The notes: generated from the sequence alone by a model not told the origin. DNA of 64,000 bases from Sphagnum compactum (GCA_965153455.1 OZ234497.1:12820302-12884301); one strand, 5' to 3'; positions 12,163 through 27,735 are shown, counted from the first letter of the stretch. Program-made: numbers and translations.

Positions 12163-13510
12163 ATGGAAGACATTGTTGAGTGCACACCCACCATTCCATT
12201 TTCTAGTGTTGGCATGACTAATTTTATAGATCCACACAAGGTTGTTGTTGGAAGGAATGCATTTCTAATTATTGGAAATGTTCAAAATCAAGGTGTTTTA
12301 GAAGTGAGGACAAAAAGTTTTGGTCATGGAGGGTTGAAACACTTATTTTCACAAGTGGAAGGAGATTTGGATTTATAAGAAATCCCTAAATCGGCTCCCC
12401 TTCCCAAAAAAATAACAACAAAGAAGAAGGTGATTATAATTACAATGAAAGAGGAAGATGAGGAAGGTGAAAAGGCTGGAAAAAATTGGGTAGATGGTGA
12501 AGTTCTACATCAGATTGCACTATGAGGAGAAATGGAGCTTGAATTTGCCAAAAATGTGAAAAAACAAGGTAAATTCTAACTTATTGAAGCCCTTTTAAAA
12601 AAAAAATTCTAATTTTTGTTCTATTTTCATAATTGTAACTTGGATGTAATTATAGATTTTTTGAAAGCAAATTAGGCAAAAAAAAAAACATAAAAATCAG
12701 ATTTAAACTAGGTTTTAAAAAGGCCTTCACCTTGCCATTGCCCTTATCCCACTTTCCCCCAATTAGAGGTCACCATTTTGGCCTTGCCCTTATCCCACTT
12801 TCCCCCCATTAGGGGTCGTCACTTTGGCCACAATGAGGTTTGAACCCACATCTCCTTTGGGGGAAGGAGAGGAATAAACCACAAAGCCAACTTTAACAAG
12901 TATTTTGATTTGGTTTACATAAATGCTTTGTTCATGTAATTAATTCTGACCTTTTTGTTTGAAGGATTATTTTTAGCTAGAAATCAAGGTTTTTGACCCC
13001 AATGTTTTTCTTTCGTAGGGGTGTATACATGGGTCAAATTGCACACCCAAATGTTGGTTACACTCCCTGATTTTTCAAGGACTCCAATTGCTTGCAAGCG
13101 GAAGTTTGATGCAATTTACAAGTAATAAACATATGACAAAATTACAAATGGGATTTTAGGTAATGATTGTCATGAATGTCCTTTTTACAATGCATTGGAT
13201 AATTGGTGGCACCATAATGGAAATGCGATGAAACATGCGAACATTTTTGCAAATGAAATTGATGAAATTGTGGGCAGTCCAAAATTTCAAACAGATTTTG
13301 ATAGTGGTTTTAAGGATGATATTAGTAAAGAACCCTTAGTTACTAAACCAATCACTCTAGATGAGGTTACAAAACAAAAAAAAGGTAGAAAATCAATGTC
13401 CTTGAACATTTTTCAACCATGGCCAAAAATAGCACAACAATGTTACAACAATTTGCAAAAACCAATGATTTACTCAAAAATATGGATGTCCAAATTTGAT
13501 GTCTCATAGA
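12163..13510 (+). pseudogene. Myb/SANT-like ORF2 of a PIF/Harbinger element (degenerate)
   Basis: PIF/Harbinger elements encode a Myb-like DNA-binding protein besides the transposase. Here the plus strand reads MEDIVECTPTIPFSSVG at 12163 and NWVDGEVLHQIAL followed by GEMELEFAKNVKKQ near 12485-12570, which is the trihelix/SANT core. SRTPIACKRKFDAIYK and NGILGNDCHECPFYNALDN follow at 13075-13200, then DNWWHHNGNAMKHANIF from 13195 to the end near 13509. Stops interrupt it after the first block (near 12378), inside the SANT core (TGA near 12522) and after AIYK (two stops near 13122). The region 12575-13050 looks like an intron holding a SINE-like insertion. It is convergent with the transposase remnant at 13896-14882. 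Confidence 0.65.
12700..12902 (-). mobile_element. Possible tRNA-derived SINE
   Basis: On the minus strand TGGCTTTGTGG (12879-12889) resembles a Pol III A box. About 33 bp further, GGTTCAAACC (12837-12846) fits the B-box consensus exactly. A body follows with two tandem copies of an AAAGTGGGATAAGGGCAA-like unit and ends in a T-rich stretch. It sits in the intron-like part of the Myb-like ORF. A full cloverleaf cannot be folded, so it is not called a tRNA. Target-site duplications were not identified. Confidence 0.4.
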
Positions 13511-13895
13511 TAAGCTATAGGTTATATAACATACAAGCTTTGAGTCATTCACCACAATTTCACCCAAAATCTAATGTATCTAGGAAGGCAAGATCGCCAT
13601 TTTTTTTCAAATGAACTTCAAAAAAATTCTTTGCTAAAAGTTCATGAGTTGCCAAAACCTTTGTCAACATCTTCTTGATCCATTATTCTTTTACTTTCTT
13701 ACTAGGATTGTTTTCAATGGTTATCACATTTTCATCTTCACCTTGATATTCTATGTCGCCCATGTCAATTTTATCATCATCCATTATACCTAGATTTTGT
13801 AGCCTTTTCATTTGTTCGATTGTTTTTTCAGCCACTTTGAACAAATCAGCACCTTTGATGTTGCCAAATGTTGAATTTGTTTATGTTTGTGTTTC

Positions 13896-14882
13896 TCTTT
13901 GAGCATCCAAAGCTCAATCCATATCAAAGCCATCCAAATTGGCAATGCAAATGTTATGCAAACATATGCAAGCCATCACCAAGTCTGGCATGTGGCACAA
14001 TGGATTGTTTACTCTCTTGAATACAATTCTAAACCTTCCTTTCAACATTCCAAAAGTTCTTTCAACTAACATCCTTGTATTTGATTGGATAAAATTCTAG
14101 TGTGCTTTATATTTTGGCAGCCCATCTTTCTCACCTTTGAATGGATAGTAATACCATGGTCGCATTGGATAAATAACATTTCCTATCAACTTGTAAGGTA
14201 AAAATTTGTCTTTCATCACTTGATTTCCTAATTTTGTTTTTTGGAAAAGAAGCCAATCATGAATGTTACCTAGCCACCCATAGTCATAATCCCAAAAACT
14301 ACACTTTGTATCTATACCTCCTTGAATCAATGTGGAGTAAAAACCTTTCCAACAATAATATGATTTGGGATTTACTTTAGGTGTAATAATTGGAACATGA
14401 CTACCATCTATGGCACCTAGGATGCAAGGAATTCCATGTAAACAGTTAAAACCAATGGTAATTTCTTTGATTTTGTTTTTAGTCAATTTAGGTATCAAGA
14501 ATGCTTTCAAATGCTTTCTAATTGCTACAAAAAATTCTCTCACTATAGTGGATGTCGTACTTTTTGCTACGCCATAGACCTTTCCACACATTTATAATGA
14601 ATTTCCACTACCCAATCTTGGAAGAGCCATTGCTACTCTAACTTTCATAGGGATGTTTTTTCTCATGTTTGTATTTTCTCATTCAACATTTGAACCTACA
14701 ACCCTAATCAAGGCATGAAATGTGTCAAAGCTTAACCTTGTACATTGTTGAAACATCTTTTCCGAAAAACTCCCAAAAAATTGATTCTTCATATATCTAA
14801 CTACTCTTTCATATTTGCATATGCCCCGAACTCTTGGTGACATGTCCACAAAATCTGAAAAAAACAACAACGCACTCATCAT
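13896..14882 (-). pseudogene. PIF/Harbinger DDE transposase (three in-frame stops)
   Basis: The minus strand encodes a DDE_Tnp_4 transposase. The N-terminal part (MMSALLFFSDFVDMSPRVRG from 14882) precedes VAMALPRLGSGNSL and CGKVYGVAKSTTSTIVREF. The catalytic Asp in GAIDGSHVPI, the second Asp in GNIHDWLLFQ and the Glu in NTRMLVERTFGMLKGRFR are all present, followed by MACICLHNICI. One continuous frame is broken by a TGA after VVGSNVE, a TAA before MCGKVYG and a TAG after KYKAH (near 14098). The last two could each be single-base changes from a Tyr codon. All catalytic residues survive, so decay is recent. TIRs and the 3-bp target duplication were not found. Confidence 0.85.
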
Positions 14883-15484
14883 ACTCCAATGTTATGTAAT
14901 AGCTACTTGTTACAATGAGACCACTTGTGCAATGACTTGATGGATGGCCATAGTAAAAACTAGGACCACCAATAGCTTGTGCCTATGCTCATTCATTGTC
15001 TTTTATAGTAAAACACAAAAAAAAAACAAAGAGAACACAAGAAAGAAAGAAAAGAACATGAAAAAAAATGAAGAGAAAAACAAAGACAACCTAATCCTAG
15101 TTTTGCACAAATACCTAATCAAGTGATGTGACAAAGTTGGGTACTTTACCAGCATGGCTTGGGACGAGTGCCAGCACGGCTTGACACATGGATTTGGACA
15201 TGGATTCAGACATGGGTTGCCTCTGAACGCAACAAGAGGGAAGAGCTCACGAGCGCAAGAGCAGCGAGAGAGAGTGAGAGAGTTTTCAGAGAAACACCGA
15301 AGGTTTTCTGCTCTGTTACTTCCTCTTTAGATTGGATTCAGTGGTCTCTGTCGCCGGAATAGTATTTTAGGTTGTGGGTTCTAAACACATTCACTCCACA
15401 AGAAGCACAGAGCACAAGAAGCGAGAAAGAGGGAAATAGAGAGAGAGAGAGGGAGAGGGAGAGGGAGAAGGATAGAGAAATAAA
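14883..15484. other. TOM20 5' flank with GA microsatellite
   Basis: No gene is supported between the transposase remnant and TOM20. An A-rich stretch lies at about 15010-15085. A GA/GGGAGA tract at about 15438-15478 immediately precedes the TOM20 start and is probably in its 5' UTR. Confidence 0.5.
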
Positions 15485-18400
15485 ATGGACGGGATGCAGA
15501 GGGAAGAGTTGGAGCGCCTCATGTTCTTTGAGCAGACGCGGGAGAAAGCGGCTGCGGGCTATGCACGAAACCCTAAAGATGCTGATGTAGATTGTCTCTG
15601 TTTTTTTGTTTTTTCTTTGGTTTGTTGGGTTTTTTTTGGCGTGATCTGAATCTGGATCTTACTACTGTTTTGACATTTGGAAAAAAGAGGAGGGTTGATT
15701 TAAGTAACGTTAGCGCTGGGATTTCCATCTCGTCTGTTTTCCTAGCGTCTTTGGGAGTATGTGGGGATTTTGGGTGGATGGGTGGATGGATGGGGACGCC
15801 CAAGTATGGAGAAATGGAATTGTGGTAGAAAGAATCTCACATGGCACACACATACATACACACATGTACATGCTTTTAGTATGGGAAATACCTTCTTAGT
15901 GAGCTCATTTTGGAAATATTGGTTGGAGCTTTGTAAGATCCAAAAGAACTTTATCACTTTTTTTGATGATTTTGAATGGGATTTGGGGACCTGGGTGGGG
16001 CATAATAGAACTTGACAAGATGGGGTGGTGCGTTACTGGAGCTGGCACATTTCAGGCAAGGCCAGGATTCAATCGACATGGTTCAAGGTTTTTTTTTAAT
16101 TCACTTTCCAAGCCTTTCTTTCTTTCTTTTGTGAATCTTGTGTATAAAGCCACCAGGAAAAAAAGGAAGTTCTTGTGTATTTTCCTTCTGAATTTTGTTT
16201 CCTTCAAATTACCATTGTGATTCTAGATGGCTTCTGCAACAATGTACTGGAATTGTTTTCCCAGTTGTTCTCCACACTGACATCATTTGACATGATGAAT
16301 TCTTCTCTGTTGAAATTCTTGTCTGGGTTAGGTACTTGTAGGATTAGGGTTAGGGTTCAAAAAATTTCATGGTGCTTTGGGAGAGATGTATTAGGTGATT
16401 GGAAAATTTCAGTGATTTTGGAAGAGAATGCGTTGGCAATTGAAAATGGAGTCTGCTTTCCTCCTCAATGCCATCATTTGACATGATGAATTCTTCATGC
16501 TGAAATTTTTGTCTGAGTTGGGTACTTGTAGGATTAGGGTTAGGGTTGGAAAACAGTGATGAGGATTTTTCCATGATGCTTGGGGAGAGATCGATTAGGT
16601 GATCAGAAAATTGCAGTTCTTTTGGAAGAGAATGCATAGGTGATTGATTGAAAATGGAATCTGTTTACTCTGAAGTAGATTGAAGTTTCTACCTGATGCC
16701 ACAAGGTAATCATGTTGGTGTGTTGCAAAAGGAAGAAATGATCCCTTTTGCTCATATCTGTTTTACTATGGCTGACACCTCATTCTTTGTGCTGCTTTTT
16801 CCTTAAAGTTATGCAAAACAAAAATCGTCTGGATAGCCCCAATGGTGATGGCACCATTCAGTGTGGGAACACCCAGTATGACGCATGTCTTGCTCAAGCA
16901 TTCTTGAGTAGGAGGTGCCCTGGATTAGATTGAAATCTTGAGTTTGGTAGATAATATTGCAGTTTCCGTACTCATAATTGCAGAGAGATGTGGGCTTTAC
17001 AGCAGGGGAATACCTTGCAGCATAGGGCATGTATGTCCTGCTGAGAAAGTGATGATGGCAGTCACTGTTTGGTTTTTTTTTGGTGGATTTGTGAAGCTCC
17101 TGCTTGTTATGCCGAAGGTTGTAGTGACCATTCTTGGGCTCATTTGGCACAACTTATTTTAAGATGTTATTGGGGCATGCTAGTAGTATTGATGAGTGTT
17201 TGTTGTTGCCAGATGCGGTAAAAAAGCTAGAGGAAGCTCTTCAAATAAAGCCTCACAAGCATGATGCATTATGGTGCCTAGGCAATGCTCACACATCCCA
17301 GGGATTTCTGGTGACTGATACTGATAAGGCCAACAGTTACTTCAAGAAGGCTGCAAGGTGCTTCCAGCAAGCACTTGATGAGGTCCTCCCCATTAAAACT
17401 ATCCTACTCCTGTATTCCACTGCACTACAAAGAGTGACTTTCTAGAAATGGCAACATTCTAGGAGCAGAAATACTGCCAGCTGACTCTTTGTAGACATTT
17501 GACAGAATGTTGCTTCCAGATGTTCACAGAAACTCTGGACATGGATTTTCTGTTTACCCAACTTCTGCACTTGGGAATTTGTCACAAAGGCTTGTCCATT
17601 TTGCTTGTTCATTTGTGCAGGAACCCAACAATGAATTGTACCTAAAGGCCCTGGAGATGACTGAGAAGGTGCTCTCAGCATTGACCTTGTTTATGTGTTT
17701 TTGTCATTTGGTTGGAGGAGGGTTCAGGGTTCAGGGTTTTAGGGAGGAGGGAAACTAAATTTGCATATACCCACTGAATACTAAGATTGTTCTTAGAAGG
17801 TGCAGCTTTAGAAATCCAGGCAAAGATTGGGCATAGCTGTTGCTGCATGAAGGAGATGTATGTTCCTTCAGCATTGAAGTCTCTGCTCTCACACACTTTG
17901 AAGGTTGAATTCTGTGGGATATGGTTGGAGGACAGGCCCCATCACTGCATCAAGAGTTGCAGAAGCAGTTAGCCTCACAACAGGTCATATTAGGAGGTGG
18001 CACACCTTCACCCAGTGCTGCTACTTCCAAGGTACTTTCTTTTATCCTTTGCCCTCAAGGCATTCCTTTGGCTCCCCAATGGAGTTTTACTCACACATTC
18101 ACGGACAAAGAGGTGGGGGCTGCTTTCACTTGTGTTGCATTGGCTTGCTTGAAAGCTTTGTTTGTGGCATTATGCTTAAGCTGCTTTAGATGTGGACCAA
18201 TGTGTTGGTCACAAGAAGAATGAATTGTTTTGACGTCAAGCCTGGACATGGCTATGACTACTGTTACCTCCATTGGGGTCGGTGTTTGTGAGGCAAATCT
18301 GTTTGATAGAAGTAGTGCATTCATATTTTCTAAACATGTTTATTGCCTGGATTACTCTTTGGATGTCAGGGAGGGAAGAAGAAGAAGCAGAAGGAGAGCG

Positions 18401-18513
18401 ATTTCAAGTATGACGTGATGGGATGGATTGTGCTTGCAGTTGGTGTAATAGCATGGGCAGGATTGGCCAAATCTTCTATGCCACCACCCCCACCTCCTTC
18501 CCTCAACTCTTAG
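15485..18513 (+). CDS. TOM20: TOM20, plant mitochondrial import receptor subunit (6 exons)
   Basis: Plant TOM20 is a tail-anchored outer-membrane receptor that binds mitochondrial presequences. I join exons 15485-15586, 16009-16087, 17213-17382, 17621-17668, 17936-18031 and 18370-18513, all with GT-AG borders and matching phase, giving 212 residues. The N-terminus has [12 protein letters not shown] and [25 protein letters not shown]-like region follows ([20 protein letters not shown], then [10 protein letters not shown] and [14 protein letters not shown]). A lysine-rich segment near 168-173 precedes a single membrane span at about 183-198 ([16 protein letters not shown]) and a proline-rich tail (MPPPPPP). 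Length and topology fit plant TOM20, which has its anchor at the C-terminus, unlike the animal protein. Intron 2 carries an internal duplication. It is convergent with CYP22. Confidence 0.93.
16271..16650. repeat. ~190-bp tandem duplication with telomere-like motif in TOM20 intron 2
   Basis: Two direct copies (about 16271-16450 and 16465-16650) share CATTTGACATGATGAATTCT, GTACTTGTAGGATTAGGGTT and GGAGAGAT. Each contains GGATTAGGGTTAGGGTT, a short run of the plant telomere-like repeat. Confidence 0.85.
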
Positions 18514-19854
18514 ATAGATCATCATCTACTGACCTATCATGTGTGGTGGTTTGAAATCACACTACGACTGTAGTTCTTTTGCCCTGGATATCAACATTTT
18601 GCAAGGTAAACCATTGATTGTTGAGTATATTTTATGGTGTTGCCTTTGTTATAATACAGGAGATCTGTATGTGAGAATGATTTACACAACATGGTTACAG
18701 TTCATAAGTTCATCCCTCCTGGCTGTGAGAAAAACATGATGTATGGTGAGTAGAAGGCTGCACTTGGGCAATGTGTGACATGATGTTTGCTGTTAATATC
18801 ATAGGCATACTACCTTCTGCAATCCATGAAACTATGGTACATGTTCTGCGAGATAACATATCTCTCTTGCCATCCCCCTTTCAACTTGTTCAATCTAAAC
18901 CTGTGCAGAAAAGTACAGATTTGAGGCATCTTGTCTGAATATGGAATGAACTCAAGAAAGAGTTTGGAAGGTACTTTAATGTGGTTTCTCATACAAAGGT
19001 ATGGGGAATAGGGTTCATCTCTGGTTGAGTGTGTGGATAGCATGGATGAAGATTCAAAGAAGTCTGATTCCTATACTGTTATCTTTGTCTCAAGGTATCT
19101 CTTGCTTCCTTTGGTTAAGCAATTGGTAAATGATTTCTGCTGGTATGAGCAAGAAACAATCATCCAAGGATAAACATGCTAATAATCATGCTAAATCATT
19201 GCTAATTTCTATTCCTGATCTAGCAAGACTAGTTCCAGGGTCCTGTTCTTGTGCTGGTTCCAACAAAATGCTGTCAACCTGGGTCCAGGTCACAAGAACC
19301 TGGACCTGAAACCCACTTTCAACCCTGCAAACTGGATACCCTCTCAAACCACAGAGGTGTCTGATTTGCAAATACAACCTTAAGTTTGTGAACTTAAAAA
19401 TATCACCAAAAACTGCAAATGTAGCTCCACCAGACAGAATTGCTGGAGACACATCAAGCAATGGAATACCCTAGTTTTTATGCTTTCAGGAACAAATGTC
19501 TGTTTATCAGGATCATTGCATGACAATATCTAGTACCTACCATCTATGAAGAGTGCATCCACCAAACTTCTTGGGTTGTGTGGCAAGAGATTGATTGTTT
19601 AGCCCTGAGCAAGTGTTTCAAACCGAGAAATTTCAAGAAGTAGCTGGAAAATCTAAATCAATGAAATATGCATTACAGTCTCCATGACTTAATGACATGA
19701 CATTTCAGCGAAGCAAGTCACATCAAAGAAATGATTTGAGTCCATAGAGGCCCTACTTGTTTAAGACTTACTCCATCCAATGCAAAATTATCCATGCCTG
19801 GTGCAAATATTTCATGCCATGATTAGTGATCATGCTAATTGCTAATGCTTGGTG
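18514..19854. other. Intergenic space between convergent TOM20 and CYP22
   Basis: This should contain both 3' UTRs. I see no additional gene, and the short open frames here show no recognisable similarity. Confidence 0.55.
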
Positions 19855-23148
<3,294 letters not shown>

Positions 23149-26100
23149 TCGCGCCCTACCACTCTCCTCTACTAATCTCCAGTCTCTCACTACTACGATC
23201 TATATGAAGAAGAAGAAGAAGAAGAAAATGTTCTTTGCTGTAGACACAAGGAAGTGATCAGGCAACAAACTTGTTCTACACTGTACGAAGAAGAACAAGA
23301 ACTTCTTTGCTGTAGACACAAGGGATTAGGCAAGAAGATCTTTAATAGAGAATGACAACAAGAAACACCCAAGTGTAGAAGCTGCTTGCTTTTGCATCTG
23401 TGTCACAGTTCCGGGGATTAGGGTTTAGGGTTTAGTGAGCTTTCCTCATGCCCGGGTATAACTTGTTGCCAATTTTTTTCTTTTCTGTTCTTGGCTTTTC
23501 ATGTCTTTCTTTCATCAAAATGATGCCTGCCGTTTAACCAGATTCCAGTCTGTGTGGAGGAGGAGGAGGAGGAGGAGGAAGAAGAGATGGCAGCCCTGAT
23601 CTAGCAGACTGCTTTCCAGTCTGAGAGGAAGGAACTGGAGGAGGAAGAGGGAGATAGGACCCCTGATTGTAAATCAGAATCGATCGAGCTTTCAAGGGAT
23701 TTTACAGGCAGCATACAGCACCTTCAATTGTACTTCTAAGAAATTGGTTTTTCATGAACAAGTTTGGAAACAAACATTTCAGGAACATATCAGATGTGTA
23801 TTTCTCTCTTTGGAAATGTGTTTGTGGTGTGCTTTGTTGATCAAGGAGAGAGAGAGTCCGATTGAAGAGTATAGTATGGTTTATCTCACAAGCAAGAACC
23901 ACAAAAACAAAATGTTAGTGGGACAATTGAAACACTAGGCTTCTACAACAACCCCACCAAAAAAGGAAAAATTCAGTATATGGCAATCTCTGATGAACTC
24001 TACAAGGTTTTTATGTTTCCTATTGAATTTTTTTGATATGCCATCCAATACTTTTTCACTTGTCATCATGGTTGAGAGAGGACAATTACTGCATGTGCCA
24101 TATGTGACTAAGTTGCAAGACCGCACCTCCTCACAATCAAAGCAAGGCATATAACAATTGTGAGCTTATGGTAATCATCTTTAGCAAGACATTCTCATGC
24201 AGCTAAGCTATAACCCATATCACAATCTTTACTAAACAATCAGCACCCCTCATGAACTTGGTGAATATATCTACACTTGCAAGACTGGCATCCTCTCTAC
24301 ACTTGATACATAGAGAACACATAATGAGCTTGTTAAAATTAGTGAGCTTAGAAAGCCTGCAAGGAGTGTGAACATCTATTGGCATGCACAATACTTTTTT
24401 CAAAACATGCAAGAAATTGCAACACTCATTTGTGACCATATTAAGAGCTTTGATGGATGTCAATTGTTTTTTTACAAGTGTTTACATTCGTGGCCTTCTA
24501 ATTTTTTTTGCATCGAGGTCTGTAATTAAACCTCAAAAACATCTCTCATCTTTTAGGAGAGGAGTTCTCAACTAGGGGGTGGATCTTTCTTAATATCAAG
24601 TTTAATCCAATCTCATCAAGTATTGTGCATGACCCCTCCAAGTTAAGGCGGCTAGACTCTAACAAAAAACCTTGACAATTCATGTAAATTACATTCTTTA
24701 TGTTAACTTATGCTGCAAATATTGAAGTAAGGAAACATCTCTTAATTAGATGATGTGCTCATGTGCAAAACCCTAATTTGTAGAGGTCTTGGAGTCTTCC
24801 ATCCCCTCAATTTTATATGAACAATCACTCCTAGCAAAGACTAAGATTGGTGATGATACAACTTGAAGACATCCTAACTCTAACCCCATTGCAGAGATTC
24901 TATATATTGCTAATAAAGATTCGTTATTTGAGAATCTTTTTATTGAGAAAATGTATGGTCAGTTTGACCAATATATTTATGCAATATAAAATCGGTGATT
25001 TTTTTAATTCTGAAAAAACCAATGAAGTGAGTTGAGAGAGAAGAGAGAGAAGAAGGAAGCCAAAAACTTAATCCAACAATTCCACCACTGTCCCTACTTT
25101 GTCACGCTGATGATAGAAGACACTAATTTTGATAACCTACTACCCTTTTTACTTCTTGGTTTCAGAATCCTTGTGAATCTTTGAGCTCTTGTTCTCTACT
25201 TGCGGTGCTACTGCCTTGCTTATACTGTTTCCTCTTTCCCTATGTCTGGTATCTGTTCCATTGCTGAGTCAGTCCCCTCAGTAAACAAACAAACAAGGAG
25301 CTTCATTTCTGCTACAAAATACTCCTCCTACAATGAAACCTCCACCATCTCCAATATGGTTTAGAACATCAGAACATCTTCCCCGAGTGACATCCTTAGT
25401 CTGCTGCACTCATGCCTCACTGTGTCTTCAAGCAAGCATCCACAACCGTCACTAACATTGGAATCTGCATCCCTTTCTGTATAACTCCCTTTCTGCTGCA
25501 GTTTTACAGCTCAAAATAATCAGGGGGGGGGAGTTGCAAAGATCATCAACCACGAAATCCAAGTCTCATCAAAATGGTAACAATTTTCAAAAGAATCTGA
25601 AGAACAAAAGATTGACTGACCGACCTGTTTTCCTTATGGAAAGAATGTGTGTCGTCCAGATGTCCCTACCATTGAACATGCCATGTCCAACTGTACAGCA
25701 GTAGGCTTCAACTGAGAACCTCCATGTTTCTAAAATCCCAACAACACAAGGTCATATCAATAAGCTATGGAAAAATGAGTATAGTCATGAATGTCATAGG
25801 CAAGTCAAATCTCACTGCCTGTGATTGAATGTGAAGAAGAGAGCATAGCTCAGAAATCATCATGTGTACACACAGAGAGAGCTTCTGCAATACCCTGAAG
25901 CCCTTTTGGCTCTGTAACAGAACACATCTCTCTCTCATTGCCAAATTCAAAGAGTGGTGTCAGTTCTTGGCAACCAAAACAGTTTGAGGTTCCAACAAGG
26001 AAGAAAGAAAGAAACAGATGGCGTGTTGCAAGTTTGTCATCTAGCAACATCATGAACATCATGAAAGCTCAAAGGTAAAACTCCTCAAAGCGACCCAACA

Positions 26101-26680
26101 AATCAGCACCTGAAGCTCCGGTCTGACAAGATCAATAGGTATAATAATCAAGCTGCAACTTAGAGATTGAGAAAATTAAGTATGTGGTTAGAAGCACACT
26201 TACAATGACCTTTCAATATGATGTCAGTCTCTCACTGTCAATTTCTTGTGCGCAATTTGTACACATGATAAATATGTTGCCAGACCTTCATCCCTCCACC
26301 TCCAGGTATAGGTGCCATCATCATCTTATACACCTGGTTGTTTGTGCAAGCAGCAGGCAAGGATCACATGAACTTCACGTAGCTGAGAACAAGTTCACAT
26401 AGAGAGAATCATCCTTTCAAGCAAAAAGGGACTTGAGCCTTCCATCTCTGGAAGCACAGAAAGAAAGATGGATGCTATAGAGCTTCTTCTCCTGTTTTCT
26501 CTTTTCTTCTTTCTTCCTGGCTCTACACATGCACATGAAGAAGAGAGAAAATCCTTCAAGGAGAAGAAAAAAGAAAGGCTAGGTCTTCTATCTCTGGAAC
26601 CACCTACCTGATGCTTGCTAAACCGCTTCTTCTTTTCCTGGCTCTCTCTCTCTCTACAAGTGCACATATAAGAAGAGAAT
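23149..26680. other. Intergenic region, no supported gene
   Basis: The first part is the CYP22 5' flank, with GAA-type and GGA-type microsatellites at about 23200-23226 and 23560-23600 and a telobox-like GGGTTTAGGGTTTAG near 23420. A putative pair of small minus-strand exons near 26.1-26.3 kb is mentioned under findings only. I recognise nothing else. Confidence 0.5.
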
Positions 26681-27238
26681 ATTGGATCATGGATCAAGGA
26701 GGATCGATGCAAGACTAAAGCTGCAAAAGAATTCAACGCACTGCACATTGAACATGTAACAAACAAAATGCCATGCGTGATTGATCAACAATTCTGAGTT
26801 CAAAGAAGAGAAGACGAATGGGTGGCTCCCACTAAACCTAAACCCGGCCTTCAAGGTCCTAGAAGAAAAAATTGAATCATGGGTCAAGGGGATCAATGCA
26901 AGAAAAGCAACTCAACACACTGCACATTGGACATGTAACAAACAAAATAGCATGCGCGATCGATCAACAATCCTGAGCTCAAAGAAAAGAAGAACAACGT
27001 GTGGCACCCACTAAACCCTAAACCCTAAACCCTAACTCCCTCAAGGTCCTAGAAGAGAAAATTGGATCATGGGTCAAGGGGATCATTGCAAGAAAATGCT
27101 GCAAAACAGTTCAAGACACTGCAAATGAACATGGAACAAACAAACTAGCACGCGTGAACCATCAACAATCCTGAGCTCAAAAACGAGAAGAATAATGCGT
27201 CGCCCCCACTAAACCCTAAACCCTAACCTCAAGGTCCT
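26681..27238. repeat. ~190-bp tandem repeat, three copies, with CCCTAAA motifs
   Basis: Copies start at 26681, 26871 and 27061, each with ATTGGATCATGGGTCAAGG at the start. Middle segments share AACAAACAAA and GATCAACAATCCTGAGCTCA. Each ends in CACTAAACCCTAAACCC-like telomere motifs before CAAGGTCCT. The number of CCCTAAA units differs between copies (the middle copy has the most). The array ends about 170 bp before the NFD6-like start codon. Confidence 0.9.
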
Positions 27239-27407
27239 CCTTGAGACTCGTCCTTCTTCCAACAGAGAGAAGAGAGACTTGCAGCGGAATTCCTGGGGAA
27301 AAGAAAGATGAAGCACCGTCTGACAAAGATTGATGTGTACGAGATGCTGTGGAGCAAATTCTGAATCATGTGTAGCACTTCGAAAAGTATGAGAAGAATA
27401 GAGCAAA

Positions 27408-27735
27408 ATGGCAGCAAGAATTGCGAAGTCGTTTGCTTCTCCCACCAAGCAGGTGTTCAGGCTTTGTGGTAGGAACAGCGGCGGCCTTCCTGACGGTGCA
27501 ACAACAGCAAAAAAAGCAGCAGCATCGCAGCGCACAGGAGTGACCAGCAATTCACGCCTCGGACGCTCTCTTTCGTCTCCCTCTGCTTCCCTCAAGTCGC
27601 TCCTTGGAACCAGGCGGCGCGCCACGTCCGTCTTTTTCAGGTACTCCAGTTGCTCCTTGTTGCCGTTGCACAGCGCAATAGCTTCAGCAAAGATGGTGCC
27701 TCAGCTCAACTCTACAGCTGACACATTGCTTCAAG
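27408..27735 (+). CDS. NFD6-like organelle-targeted protein, first exon (3' end unresolved)
   Basis: This exon gives 109 codons plus one base before a GT donor (CTTCAAG|GTACAA). The N-terminus MAARIAKSFASPTKQVFRLC is basic and Ser/Arg-rich with no acidic residues, a clear mitochondrial or dual targeting signal. Near residues 83-96 it has LLPLHSAIASAKM, which resembles the conserved segment of the plant NUCLEAR FUSION DEFECTIVE 6 family, small proteins of mitochondria or plastids needed for polar nuclear fusion in Arabidopsis. Those genes end in a very short second exon, which I could not pin down here. If the intron is not spliced the frame continues through a Thr- and Phe-rich stretch to 27842, which looks like intron sequence. 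The family call is moderate; the presence of a real coding exon is more certain. Confidence 0.55.

Noticed and set aside
12830-12900. tRNA gene on the minus strand
   Set aside because: A and B boxes are present but acceptor, D and anticodon stems do not fold, so a SINE is the better reading.
27209-27625. 138-codon minus-strand frame
   Set aside because: It is antisense to the NFD6-like exon and to the upstream repeat, and its content is explained by these.
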